Below, one piece after another: positions 1-7,470 of a stretch of DNA of 64,000 nt. The notes under the pieces were generated by a model. That model saw only the letters and a program-made list of their open reading frames with translations, was not told where the DNA came from and made no database searches. The position numbers were made by a program, and so were the translations under genes. Position 1 is the first letter of the stretch; the number at the start of each line of letters is the position of its first letter. Source of the stretch: Nitrospirales bacterium LBB_01 (GTDB taxonomy: Bacteria > Nitrospirota > Thermodesulfovibrionia > Thermodesulfovibrionales > Magnetobacteriaceae); assembly GCA_004376055.2 (NCBI GenBank), contig CP049016.1, positions 2,418,001-2,482,000 on the forward strand, in the 5' to 3' direction.

Positions 1-64
1 CTCGCGGCTGCTCAAAACCGTTCAGGCCGTTGTTTCTGTATTTGCTCTCACTCGTGTCTGCCAT
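1..64 (-). CDS. 5' end of an unidentified magnetosome-cluster gene (partial)
   Basis: Only the first 21 codons lie in the window, starting MADTSESKYRNNGLNG. The ATG at 62-64 lies 12 nt downstream of the mamI stop, with a GGAG-type ribosome binding site, so it is very likely the next gene of the magnetosome operon. The polar N-terminus is not diagnostic. MamE often lies near mamI in such clusters, but nothing visible proves that identity here. Confidence 0.55.
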   Translation of the reverse strand, partial: MADTSESKYRNNGLNGFEQPR

Positions 65-76
65 GGCCCTTATCTC

Positions 77-298
77 CTATCTGTCGTTTCTGCCAGCATC
101 ATTGTTATCGCCGTTTTTCTCCATCATCTTAGCCTTAAGTCCTGTGTTTCTGATGCCTGCCATCAGGGCTACAATTCCGCCCACTATTAAGAGTACCGGC
201 ATAACCGCTAAAAACACATCCAACACATACCACTTGTACTTCACCACTCCCCACAGCCCTAAACAAATTGCTATCAATCCCATCACTATACTAGTCAT
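77..298 (-). CDS. mamI: Magnetosome membrane protein MamI
   Basis: This 73-residue protein has two hydrophobic segments (about residues 1-20 and 25-48) and a charged C-terminal tail rich in Lys, Asp and Asn. Length, topology and sequence style (GLIAICLGLWGVVKYKW, then a Gly-rich second helix GGIVALMAG) match MamI. MamI is needed for invagination of the inner membrane into magnetosome vesicles in Magnetospirillum. The start at 298 has a clear AAAGGAG ribosome binding site. It lies 169 nt downstream of mamA, a gap that holds a short hairpin repeat, and just upstream of the partial gene at the window edge. The identity is by recognised similarity to a small family, so some uncertainty remains. 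Confidence 0.8.
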   Translation of the reverse strand: MTSIVMGLIAICLGLWGVVKYKWYVLDVFLAVMPVLLIVGGIVALMAGIRNTGLKAKMMEKNGDNNDAGRNDR

Positions 299-375
299 AA
301 CTGTCCGCTCCTTTTATACGAGTTCGCATTCAATCGCCTAACTTCGTTAGCTTCGTCAAAAGCTCCTCAACGTAC

Positions 376-400
376 TCTCCCCCAAAAGGGAATCCCCTGT
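376..400. repeat. Short palindromic repeat in the mamA-mamI gap
   Basis: The segment CTCCCCCAAAAGGGAATCCC and its flank resemble the CTCCCCTAAAGGGGATTCCC core inside the dispersed repeats at 32471-32492 and 56041-56062, and an in-frame copy at 48730-48751. It is self-complementary and could form a stem in the mamA-mamI transcript. The surrounding gap (299-467) shows no gene. Confidence 0.55.
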
Positions 401-467
401 AAGGGAGGTCGCTTTCTCCTTGCCGCCTCGTTATACTTCTGACTGCAACCTCATATTATTTTTAATA

Positions 468-1136
468 TTATTTAAACCCTTTTCCTTCTAACTCAAGTGC
501 CTTTTTGAAATACTTCAGTGCCTCTTCCCTCTGCCCCCTGCCCTCATAAGCAAGCCCAATGCTCTGGTATGCTTTTATGAAGTTAGGATTTAGAGAAATC
601 GCATGTTGGTACGCCTCTATTGATTTATCAAACTCAGACAAGCTGTCATGCACAAGCCCTAGTTTGTAATATGCCTCTGCAAAAGAGGGGTCTAATTTTA
701 TTGACTCATTAAAGGATGTTACAGCCTTTGCGTACTCATCAATCATGTAGTAGGATGAGCCAAGGTGATAGAAACACTGGGCGTCTGAGCGGTTTAGCAC
801 AGCAGCACGGCTAAGCATCTCTATTGCCTCATTAGGAAGCCCCACACTCACATACGCCTTTCCAAGTTTCATGAGAGTTTCCAAATGCGTGCTGTCAACC
901 TCCAACACCTTTTTATATGACCTTATAGCGCCCTCATAGTCGCCGTTTTGTCTCATCTTGTCGCCAGCTGCTATGTAAATATCAATAGCATCGGCTGGGT
1001 TTAGCTGTGTCACATTATTATAGGCGTCTATCATACCGTCCAACAGACGCTTACCGTTTGTAAACACTGTTTTTGCAACTATTTTAAACCCGCTCAAATC
1101 CACGTTTAATTTCATTTTCTTTATCGTATCCTTCAT
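468..1136 (-). CDS. mamA: Magnetosome TPR scaffold protein MamA
   Basis: This 222-residue protein is built of consecutive tetratricopeptide repeats from about residue 45 to the end, with typical motifs such as AYYKLGLVHDSLSEFDKSIEAYQHA. MamA is a peripheral protein that self-assembles around the magnetosome vesicle and acts as a docking layer for other proteins. The length is that of known MamA proteins, and the first 40 residues lack TPR character. The start at 1136 has a GAGAGGA ribosome binding site. It sits 13 nt downstream of a 4-TM protein gene in the mamB operon. TPR proteins are common, so the specific name rests on the position among mamI, mamB and mamQ. Confidence 0.85.
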   Translation of the reverse strand: MKDTIKKMKLNVDLSGFKIVAKTVFTNGKRLLDGMIDAYNNVTQLNPADAIDIYIAAGDKMRQNGDYEGAIRSYKKVLEVDSTHLETLMKLGKAYVSVGLPNEAIEMLSRAAVLNRSDAQCFYHLGSSYYMIDEYAKAVTSFNESIKLDPSFAEAYYKLGLVHDSLSEFDKSIEAYQHAISLNPNFIKAYQSIGLAYEGRGQREEALKYFKKALELEGKGFK

Positions 1137-1149
1137 TTATCCTCTCGTT

Positions 1150-1551
1150 CTATAATATAGAATGTCCGATTATTATTAAAAGAGCCCACACTATAAACAT
1201 AAACTGCTGGGTATGAACCAACTTCATTTTATTGTATATCTTGGTCTGTTTTCCCCATTGCATGATGCCCCCCACCACACACAACCAAACGGTAACCAGC
1301 ATTGATGCCTGTAGTATAAAGTTCCGCTCATCGGCATTATGACCATGAATAAAGGTCAGCAAAAGCCCGACAAGATTTAGCGTTATATGCAAATCAAGGT
1401 AAGTGCGAAAGAACCTGGCAATCTCCGGCGACTGCCCTATAAGGTTTTTCGTAAGTACCTTAGCAGGATAATAGGCATTTGCCACTATAAAAATCACGGC
1501 AGCCAACACACCTAAAAAGTCGTTACTTATTCTCATCCAAGCCTCCACCAT
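1150..1551 (-). CDS. Small four-TM, histidine-rich membrane protein in the magnetosome cluster
   Basis: This 133-residue protein has four predicted membrane helices (about residues 12-30, 52-70, 80-98 and 112-131). Histidines sit in the second helix region (H55, H69, H71) and the fourth (H113, H130). H55/H69 are 14 residues apart and H113/H130 are 17 apart, an arrangement seen in small b-type cytochromes and ferric-reductase-like membrane domains. A role as a haem-carrying electron conduit for iron redox chemistry is therefore possible, but this is inference from the histidine pattern. It overlaps the 3' end of mamB by 19 nt and precedes mamA by 13 nt, so it is translated in the same operon. 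I do not recognise a specific mam/mad/man name. Confidence 0.75.
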   Translation of the reverse strand: MVEAWMRISNDFLGVLAAVIFIVANAYYPAKVLTKNLIGQSPEIARFFRTYLDLHITLNLVGLLLTFIHGHNADERNFILQASMLVTVWLCVVGGIMQWGKQTKIYNKMKLVHTQQFMFIVWALLIIIGHSIL

Positions 1552-2423
1552 CTGTTAACAGGCACTGTTTTTACAAACACCTCATCGATGCCCTCTACCT
1601 TATGTAATACCAGATTTCTGACATATCCGACAAGCTCCTGCGTTTCAAGCACTGTTTTTGAGCTTAACACCTCTATCTCAAGTTCAACAGAACACTTCTG
1701 ACCCATACACCTTGACCGTATCTTTTTCACTCCTTCAATGCCCTTTATTGACATACAGGTATTGGAAATATCCTGTAGTATGTCTTTATCGACGGCCACA
1801 TCAATAAGCCCGTTTACTCCTTTCATAAACATCTCAACACTGATGTGAAACACAAACACCGCTACAACGAGGGCTGCTATCGTGTCAGCATACACATAGC
1901 CAAGCTTAGAGCCGATAAGCCCCGCTAACACTGCAATTGAGGCGAGGCTGTCGGCCTTACTTTCGGCGGCGTCAGCCAACAGAGCCGGTGAGTTTAACTG
2001 CGTAGCAGCACACGTATTAGATGTGTACATTAACCATCCATACAACAAAGACAGCAGTGTTGCAGCTATTGCGGCATTTTCAGGTATCGGCCTTGTCCCT
2101 GTCTTAAAACTATGCAGAGCGTCTATTAATATAAACACGGCACAGATAAATATAAACACACTTGCCGACATCGTGCTTAAATACTCAACTTTCCCATGCC
2201 CAAACGGGTGTCCCTCATCTTTTGGCTTACCGGCTATCTTTAACGCTATCAACACAAACAACGACGATATCGTATCCGCTATTGAGTGCACACCGTCAGC
2301 CATAAGCCCTTGACTGTTTGTTGTCAACCCTACCATGAACTTAAAAATGGACATCGTAAAATTGCCGATAACGCTCAGCCGCGGCGACCACTTACCGCAA
2401 TATTCACACTCTGGATATTTCAT
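1533..2423 (-). CDS. mamB: Magnetosome cation diffusion facilitator MamB
   Basis: This 296-residue CDF transporter has an N-terminal CxxC (C6, C9), about six membrane helices and a C-terminal cytoplasmic regulatory domain. The metal site of helix 2 is intact (D43, H46, D50 in MADGVHSIAD), followed by the HPFGHGKVEY loop. MamB imports iron into the magnetosome vesicle and also helps start vesicle formation; in Magnetospirillum it pairs with MamM. Its gene follows mamQ by 21 nt and overlaps the next gene. It is distinguished from the other CDF (3721-4623) by the intact helix-2 histidine and by its place next to mamQ. Confidence 0.88.
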   Translation of the reverse strand: MKYPECEYCGKWSPRLSVIGNFTMSIFKFMVGLTTNSQGLMADGVHSIADTISSLFVLIALKIAGKPKDEGHPFGHGKVEYLSTMSASVFIFICAVFILIDALHSFKTGTRPIPENAAIAATLLSLLYGWLMYTSNTCAATQLNSPALLADAAESKADSLASIAVLAGLIGSKLGYVYADTIAALVVAVFVFHISVEMFMKGVNGLIDVAVDKDILQDISNTCMSIKGIEGVKKIRSRCMGQKCSVELEIEVLSSKTVLETQELVGYVRNLVLHKVEGIDEVFVKTVPVNRWWRLG

Positions 2424-2444
2424 ACTGCCAAACTCCTTCGGTTC

Positions 2445-3032
2445 CTAATCAACCACTGGGACATGCTCTGCTCCCTCCTCAGCTTTATAAAACTGTTTCT
2501 CATGAAAACCAAGCCCTCTGGCAAAGATGTTAAATGGAAACAGGTATATATAATCATTGTACTCATAGACAGCCACGTTATAAAGTCTTCTTGCGTTAGC
2601 AATACGTGCCTCAGTTTTTGTCATTATATCCATCAAATATAAAAAAGGCCCTTTTGCCATAAGCTCAGGGGATCTCTCTCTCAAGTATGACAGCTCGCTT
2701 AAAAGACGCACTACCTCGCTTTTTGCGTGCTCTTGTGCGGCATAGTTCGTACCGCTTCTGATTAGTCCGTTTAACTCTATCATAATGTTAAACAGCTTGT
2801 TTTCTGTCTCCATGTAAGTGTTTGCAGCATTGCCTGCGCTTTCAAGCACGCGAATCCGTCTCTCCTCCTCAACCCGGAGGTTATTTGCAGATATATCATA
2901 AATGTGTTCCTCATCCACAAGCTGATTGTAGATAAACGCATGAACCAGCGATTTATAAAGCAAAATAATGCCTGCCAAAGCTAAAATGTACTTTGCGGTT
3001 AAATATTTCGTTTTGATTTTTTTAGTTATCAT
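2445..3032 (-). CDS. mamQ: Magnetosome LemA-family protein MamQ
   Basis: This 195-residue protein has one N-terminal membrane helix (about residues 14-32) and a helical LemA-like domain, ending in the family-typical segment ARRLYNVAVYEYNDYIYLFP. MamQ is required for magnetosome membrane formation. The start at 3032 overlaps the preceding EcsC-type gene by 11 nt, and mamB follows 21 nt later, the mamQ-mamB adjacency seen across magnetotactic bacteria. LemA proteins occur outside magnetosomes too, but the context makes MamQ the best name. Confidence 0.88.
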   Translation of the reverse strand: MITKKIKTKYLTAKYILALAGIILLYKSLVHAFIYNQLVDEEHIYDISANNLRVEEERRIRVLESAGNAANTYMETENKLFNIMIELNGLIRSGTNYAAQEHAKSEVVRLLSELSYLRERSPELMAKGPFLYLMDIMTKTEARIANARRLYNVAVYEYNDYIYLFPFNIFARGLGFHEKQFYKAEEGAEHVPVVD

Positions 3033-3714
3033 TTTTCCAGCTTACTTTTAAATTATCGTCATCCCACACACTAAAATATTTCCGTGCATGGTTTCCGACT
3101 GTCATAGTTGAGGCAAGATTAAAGGCGGCCCCCAGAGGCACCCCTATATATGGTATATATCTGTAGTATTTCTTTAACAGTCGTGGAATAAGCCTCTCTG
3201 CAAACTCAACAGTAGCTACCTCAACCCCTCTGTTGATGTAGCCTTGTGCAATCTCATCTACTGCGCTTCTAAGCACAGTGGCGGCAGTGGCTTTAAACGC
3301 CTGACTTGAACCGGAAAACCCCAGGAGTGCCAGCGTTATTGCCTTTAGCTCATCCTCGTCAAGTTCTACTCCGTACGCAGCAGAAATGGCAAAACAAAGC
3401 TCTATCTGAAGTCTTAACACCAATGCTAAGTCAACAAGCGAACCGGCAAGCACTGTTCCAATAGCTCCAATCACAGGAATAGTCATAGGAAGGGTCGTAA
3501 GGCCTCCAATTCCAGCCGCCTTAAACGCTGCCTTTTTCATAAGCTTACTGGAGACGGCATAAGATATATACTTTTGCGGCGTATTCGGGCCCATTTTTAA
3601 ATCAAACTCCTCCATAAGATCATTAACGTCTGCCTTAATACTCGGAAGATTCGTGCCGCATACAGTCAGCACCTTATCAAACCATTCGTATTTCTCAGCC
3701 ATGCTCTTTACCAA
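3022..3714 (-). CDS. EcsC-family membrane-associated protein between mamM and mamQ
   Basis: This 230-residue protein has a Gly/Ala-rich hydrophobic core (GIGGLTTLPMTIPVIGAIG at about residues 69-87) and a second hydrophobic region near residues 185-210, a pattern of the poorly understood EcsC family. No catalytic motif is visible. It sits directly between mamM (6 nt away) and mamQ (11-nt overlap), so it is co-expressed with the magnetosome transport and membrane genes. A role in membrane shaping or protein sorting is speculative. It may correspond to one of the Nitrospirota-specific magnetosome genes, but I cannot assign a number. Confidence 0.72.
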   Translation of the reverse strand: MVKSMAEKYEWFDKVLTVCGTNLPSIKADVNDLMEEFDLKMGPNTPQKYISYAVSSKLMKKAAFKAAGIGGLTTLPMTIPVIGAIGTVLAGSLVDLALVLRLQIELCFAISAAYGVELDEDELKAITLALLGFSGSSQAFKATAATVLRSAVDEIAQGYINRGVEVATVEFAERLIPRLLKKYYRYIPYIGVPLGAAFNLASTMTVGNHARKYFSVWDDDNLKVSWKNDN

Positions 3715-3720
3715 AACTCC

Positions 3721-4623
3721 CTAAAAAGCCTCTATGCCCATATTGATACCGCTTATATTGCCTATTCTGGCTTTCAACGTGTTTTCCACCTGCGCTCCTA
3801 TCAGATAACCCTTATCAAGTGTATGACCCTGATCTACTTTGATAATCATATCCACCCATATACCGTGCCCAACCTTTCTGGCATTTAAGCGTGCCACACG
3901 TCTAACGCCCGGCACAAGCATAGCTGTCATTTCCATCTCTTTAAGCACCTGTTTGGGCAGTGAGGAATCCATTATCCCTTTAAACGAATCATTCAGCATC
4001 CCTGCACTTAGCCTTATTAAATCCAACGTCTCTATCACCGCAACAAGCGGGTCAACAAAATAAAACCCATACCTTGAAAGCAGCACCGCTCCGGCTACAA
4101 ACGCTGACGACACAGCGTCTGAGTGGTTATGCTTTGCGTTGGCTACAATTGCAGGACTTTTTAACTTTTCCCCAACACAATATAGGTATTGCGAAAGTTT
4201 ATAATTTGCTATCATTGAGATAATCGCAGCAAACAGAGCTATCAGCTTCGGTCTGTAAACCTGCCCAAGATACGCATGGTAAATATCCTTTACCGAATGA
4301 ATCAACAGAAACAGCGTGCCTATTATTATAAGTATGCTTATCAGAAAAATTGAAACATACTCAATCTTGCCATGCCCATAAGGATGTCCCTCATCTGCCG
4401 GTTTACCCGATACCTGAACGCCGATAAAGACGACAAGCGAGGTCAAAAAGTCTTTAAAGGAATACAACGAATCCGCAAGGACTGCCTTACTTCCGCTTAT
4501 TAAGCCAACAATTGCCTTAAACACGGCAAGAAACAAATTGCCGCCTACGGCAGTCCACCCAGCCGTCTTAGAGCAGTTGTAACACTCCTGATAGACTATA
4601 TTATTTTGTGGCAGTTCGTGCAT
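3721..4623 (-). CDS. mamM: Magnetosome cation diffusion facilitator MamM
   Basis: This 300-residue CDF protein has an N-terminal CxxC (C14, C17), six membrane helices and a C-terminal regulatory domain ending in NISGINMGIEAF. The helix-2 site reads LADSLYSFKDFL, with Tyr (Y54) where MamB has His and Asp at 51 and 58; this Tyr-Asp signature marks MamM, which reads LADAMYSLKDML in Magnetospirillum. MamM imports iron into the vesicle and stabilises MamB. It overlaps the 3' end of mamP by 28 nt and is followed 6 nt later by the EcsC-type gene, indicating one transcript. Confidence 0.9.
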   Translation of the reverse strand: MHELPQNNIVYQECYNCSKTAGWTAVGGNLFLAVFKAIVGLISGSKAVLADSLYSFKDFLTSLVVFIGVQVSGKPADEGHPYGHGKIEYVSIFLISILIIIGTLFLLIHSVKDIYHAYLGQVYRPKLIALFAAIISMIANYKLSQYLYCVGEKLKSPAIVANAKHNHSDAVSSAFVAGAVLLSRYGFYFVDPLVAVIETLDLIRLSAGMLNDSFKGIMDSSLPKQVLKEMEMTAMLVPGVRRVARLNARKVGHGIWVDMIIKVDQGHTLDKGYLIGAQVENTLKARIGNISGINMGIEAF

Positions 4624-5540
4624 AATCCTCTATTCCTATGCGGACACGGTGTGCCCCATTTTATTGACGGCGGTGGTATGGGGAGAGCATCCCCAGCGTC
4701 CATTCCAAGCGTGCTATTGTTTTTTGCTGACTTTGATATGGAGTGGCATTTGTCACACGGGCCGTAATAGCCGTGCGGACTTCTTGACGTTGAAAATATC
4801 ATCGGAGCCGCCTCCATCTGAGCCACGCCAAGCACCTCAGATGACTTTACCGGTATTTTAATATTTGCATTCTTTCTATATACTGTAACCACTGCCTCGT
4901 TTTTCATTGCTGTTGCCGCAGTTGCTGTCCTGAACGAGTGTAGATCATTAACAGGCATGTCGTTAACCGCAAGTATTACATCCCCTGCGTATATGCCGGA
5001 TGCTGCGGCAAGGAGCGTGACCTCATCTATCAGCACTCCAGTGACATTTTGCGGAATGCCGTTAGCCTGCGCTAATTGCGGCGTAAGCGGCACTGCCTCA
5101 AGCCCTATCCAATGCCCCTCTTGCAGAATCTTTTCAAGCAAGGCGGTGTTTGTCGCTGAGGGCGTAGTCTGTGCTGCTGTTGAGTTATCGGGATTAGCCG
5201 TCCAAAACATATCATTTGGGTCAACCTGCCAGCCAAGCGCTGCATTAGCAGGGTCTGTGCTCTGATTTCCTTGTGGAGCGGACTGGTTATTATATGCAGG
5301 CCCATAGTTGTTAGCGCCGGGAACAGCATTTGGGTCCATTAAATCTCCCTGACGATTTACAGGACGATTAAAAGCCGCAAGCGCCGGACTTGAGGCATTC
5401 TGCCTTACGCTTTTTATTAGTTCCTCCTCGTTGCGCTCTTTGCTCATAAATTTCTCCGGGCTAAATATCATAAGATAGCCGGCTGTCAGCAGTATCAGTA
5501 TCACGAGGATAAAGTTTATTGATTTCCAAACGTTTTTCAC
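4596..5540 (-). CDS. mamP: Magnetochrome PDZ protein MamP
   Basis: This 314-residue protein has an N-terminal membrane anchor (residues 8-26), a long Asn/Gln/Pro-rich linker, a PDZ domain (about 145-235) and two c-type haem motifs, CDKCH (262-266) and CTNCH (307-311), which form a magnetochrome unit. The approach SPHGYYGPCDKCH is typical of MamP. MamP is an iron oxidase that tunes the Fe(II)/Fe(III) ratio for magnetite. The GTG start at 5540 is chosen because it directly follows the membrane-anchor coding region and has a GGAG site in the end of the preceding small gene. The linker is longer than in Magnetospirillum MamP (about 270 residues). Confidence 0.93.
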   Translation of the reverse strand: MKNVWKSINFILVILILLTAGYLMIFSPEKFMSKERNEEELIKSVRQNASSPALAAFNRPVNRQGDLMDPNAVPGANNYGPAYNNQSAPQGNQSTDPANAALGWQVDPNDMFWTANPDNSTAAQTTPSATNTALLEKILQEGHWIGLEAVPLTPQLAQANGIPQNVTGVLIDEVTLLAAASGIYAGDVILAVNDMPVNDLHSFRTATAATAMKNEAVVTVYRKNANIKIPVKSSEVLGVAQMEAAPMIFSTSRSPHGYYGPCDKCHSISKSAKNNSTLGMDAGDALPIPPPSIKWGTPCPHRNRGLCTNCHKII

Positions 5541-5543
5541 TTT

Positions 5544-5702
5544 CTATATCTCCGCAGCCTTTGGCTCAAGCATTGCGTCAAATTTCTCTCTTACCTTATT
5601 CTTTAACTTTTCAAGAAAAACCGGATTATTACGCTTTATCACCTCAAGCGCTATCGCTCCGGTAAACACGCCAAGAAATATTCCTATCATAATCTTAGAC
5701 AT
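5544..5702 (-). CDS. 52-residue single-TM protein upstream of mamP
   Basis: A short frame encodes MSKIMIGIFLGVFTGAIALE followed by a basic amphipathic tail of about 30 residues. The ATG at 5700-5702 has a strong AGGAGGT ribosome binding site, and the stop at 5544 lies 3 nt before the GTG of mamP, so the two are translationally coupled. The single N-terminal helix with a charged cytoplasmic helix suggests a small magnetosome membrane protein, but no family is recognised. Too short for many gene finders. Confidence 0.72.
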   Translation of the reverse strand: MSKIMIGIFLGVFTGAIALEVIKRNNPVFLEKLKNKVREKFDAMLEPKAAEI

Positions 5703-5728
5703 TATTAATCCACCTCCTGCCGTGCATT

Positions 5729-7069
5729 TTACCAGCTTTCCTCAGGTTTTATATCTGAATCGGGCTTAATTTCAGAGTCGGGTTCAGTTTTTTCGGTTTC
5801 ACTGCTTTCTACAGGCGCCGTCTCTGTACTTTCCTCAGAGGTGTCAACTACCGGCGCTTGTTCCTCTACTGCCACACTACTGGTAGTCTCCTCATAAACC
5901 GGCTCTTCTGCAGGAACACTCTCTGGTTCCTGAGCGTATTCTGAAACTGTTTCAACGACCTCTACAACCGGCTCAGTCACCTCTGGCACTGACTCCTCTG
6001 CCGGCTTACAGCACGTTGGATAGAGCCGCTCCTGCCTTTCCTTTATCAACTCACTCAGTTTCTCATCATTTTCTTTTAATTGCCGCAGATACCCTGAGGC
6101 CTCATCATCATTTAGCAAATCGGAGAGTATCTGACCCTCGTAAATCCGCTTACCAAGCAGGAGGATTAGTTTTTCGTTTTCCTTTTTTAAACGGCGTATG
6201 TCATAGGAGATGATAACCCCTCTTGCGGAACCCTTACCGGCATCTGCCGATGTTTTCGTTGCAAACCCTGCCGCTTTTGCAATTGAATTTCCAGCTACTT
6301 TTGTCCCCTCGGCAATGGTCGTGCCCATTGAAGAGAAGAAACCACCGATTTTAGATAGTGTCTCAGGATTAGTTGAAGCATCCACTGTAGCTGTTGCCGC
6401 CTTTGCAATTGCTTTACCGGAAATCACGGTACCCTCGGCTATCGCTTTACCGGCTTTGGACAGCATGTCGCCGACTCCAATGGACTCAGCTGCGTCAACC
6501 GTAGCTTTTGCTGTAACAGTAGTTGCCTTAGCGATTGCCTTACCTGAAATCACAGCCCCCTCTGCCACAGTTTTACCCATTGCGGCAAAGAAGTCTCCCA
6601 TTCCCTCAGTCATGCTTACAGCATAGTCGCCGAGGTGTTCCATCACATATCTGAAATCTCTATTTTCAACACCGTCGTCAAATCTCTTCTTCTTTGCAGG
6701 CTTTTCCTCAGCTTGAGTCTGCTGCTCTTGTGCTGTCTCAGCCTCAGACGTTACAGTTTCCTCCGCTGCTGCCGGCTCTGCCTCTGCGGTTATCTGTTCC
6801 TCTTTTATTTCTTCTGTTGGTGCTGGATCCTCAGTTGTTTGTTCTGAAGCTGCAGGCTCCTCTACACTCTCTTCAGAGACTGCCGTTTCCTCAGATATTG
6901 CGGTTGTTTCCTCAGCGCTCACATCTTGCGGTTCAACCATAGTTTCATCTTCAATAGGGGTTTCGTCTGTGTTTGCATTTTCCTCTGTGTTGACGTTGTC
7001 ATCCATATGCTCATCGGTCATAGCTGCCTCCACACCACTTTTTTTGTCACTTTTTCTTTTTCTTGCCAT
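5729..7069 (-). CDS. Acidic, internally repeated protein next to mamK (possible MamJ-like linker)
   Basis: This 446-residue protein has a Glu/Thr-rich acidic N-terminal region (about 17-125), a central part with three copies of a motif like AEGTVISGKAIAKA starting at about residues 164, 206 and 248 (exact 42-residue period), a coiled-coil-like Lys/Glu/Leu segment (about 290-350), a CC pair (353-354) and an acidic C-terminus rich in Glu, Val and Pro. No enzyme motif is seen. In Magnetospirillum the acidic repeat protein MamJ, encoded next to mamK, links vesicles to the MamK filament; this gene has the same general build and sits two genes after mamK, but no sequence homology can be claimed. 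Translation probably starts at the ATG at 7069, 2 nt after the LapA-like gene. Confidence 0.8.
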   Translation of the reverse strand: MARKRKSDKKSGVEAAMTDEHMDDNVNTEENANTDETPIEDETMVEPQDVSAEETTAISEETAVSEESVEEPAASEQTTEDPAPTEEIKEEQITAEAEPAAAEETVTSEAETAQEQQTQAEEKPAKKKRFDDGVENRDFRYVMEHLGDYAVSMTEGMGDFFAAMGKTVAEGAVISGKAIAKATTVTAKATVDAAESIGVGDMLSKAGKAIAEGTVISGKAIAKAATATVDASTNPETLSKIGGFFSSMGTTIAEGTKVAGNSIAKAAGFATKTSADAGKGSARGVIISYDIRRLKKENEKLILLLGKRIYEGQILSDLLNDDEASGYLRQLKENDEKLSELIKERQERLYPTCCKPAEESVPEVTEPVVEVVETVSEYAQEPESVPAEEPVYEETTSSVAVEEQAPVVDTSEESTETAPVESSETEKTEPDSEIKPDSDIKPEESW

Positions 7070-7071
7070 TT

Positions 7072-7317
7072 TTATATCTCCGTTTCTTTGCGTTTTTTTA
7101 GCTTATCCTGCATCCTTTTAATCATCCAAAAAGACAGTATTGTTATGGCAGCTCCAAGCGCTGCACTAAAAATTATAATCAAAGTTAAATTAAAGTGGAA
7201 CGGATTTCCAAAGAAAACCTTAACCGGTACCTCCCTTTGGTTCTGGTCAAGGAACACTACCAGTAGAAATACAGAAATTGAAATCGGTAAAAATTTTAAT
7301 AATAAAAAATCTCTCAT
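7072..7317 (-). CDS. Small LapA/DUF1049-like two-TM protein (MamL-like)
   Basis: This 81-residue protein has two membrane helices (about residues 5-21 and 45-66) and a basic tail (KRMQDKLKKRKE). The layout and the short linker with a VKVFFGNPFHF segment fit the LapA (DUF1049) family. MamL, a small magnetosome protein needed for vesicle formation, has the same size and topology with a basic tail, so a MamL-like role is plausible. The start has only a weak ribosome binding site. It lies 153 nt downstream of mamK, a gap containing a tetranucleotide repeat, and abuts the acidic repeat gene. Confidence 0.7.
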   Translation of the reverse strand: MRDFLLLKFLPISISVFLLVVFLDQNQREVPVKVFFGNPFHFNLTLIIIFSAALGAAITILSFWMIKRMQDKLKKRKETEI

Positions 7318-7377
7318 AGTGGCTCAGGCCGACACGTGCATCAATGTTTGGAGTGCATACAAGCTCTTAGACACAGC

Positions 7378-7400
7378 ATGTATGTATGTATGTATGTATA
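7378..7400. repeat. Tetranucleotide microsatellite (ATGT)5 downstream of mamK
   Basis: Five ATGT units occur in the mamK-LapA-like intergenic gap. They are followed on the plus strand by cGTTCTGGCA (GTTCTGGCA at 7402-7410), which also follows the unrelated tetranucleotide repeat at 26131-26150. On the minus (transcribed) strand, TGCCAGAAC precedes the repeat in both places. Copy number could vary by slippage. Confidence 0.85.
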
Positions 7401-7470
7401 CGTTCTGGCATCCCCTCACAACACATGTCCTAACCAAACCTCCTCACGGCTATTTTTACTATCTTAAAAT

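Noticed and set aside
1-64. Naming the partial gene mamE
   Set aside because: Only 21 polar residues are visible; position alone is not enough.
2023-2642. Plus-strand frames opposite mamB and mamQ
   Set aside because: They mirror the coding pattern of the minus-strand genes and have no ribosome binding site or family match.
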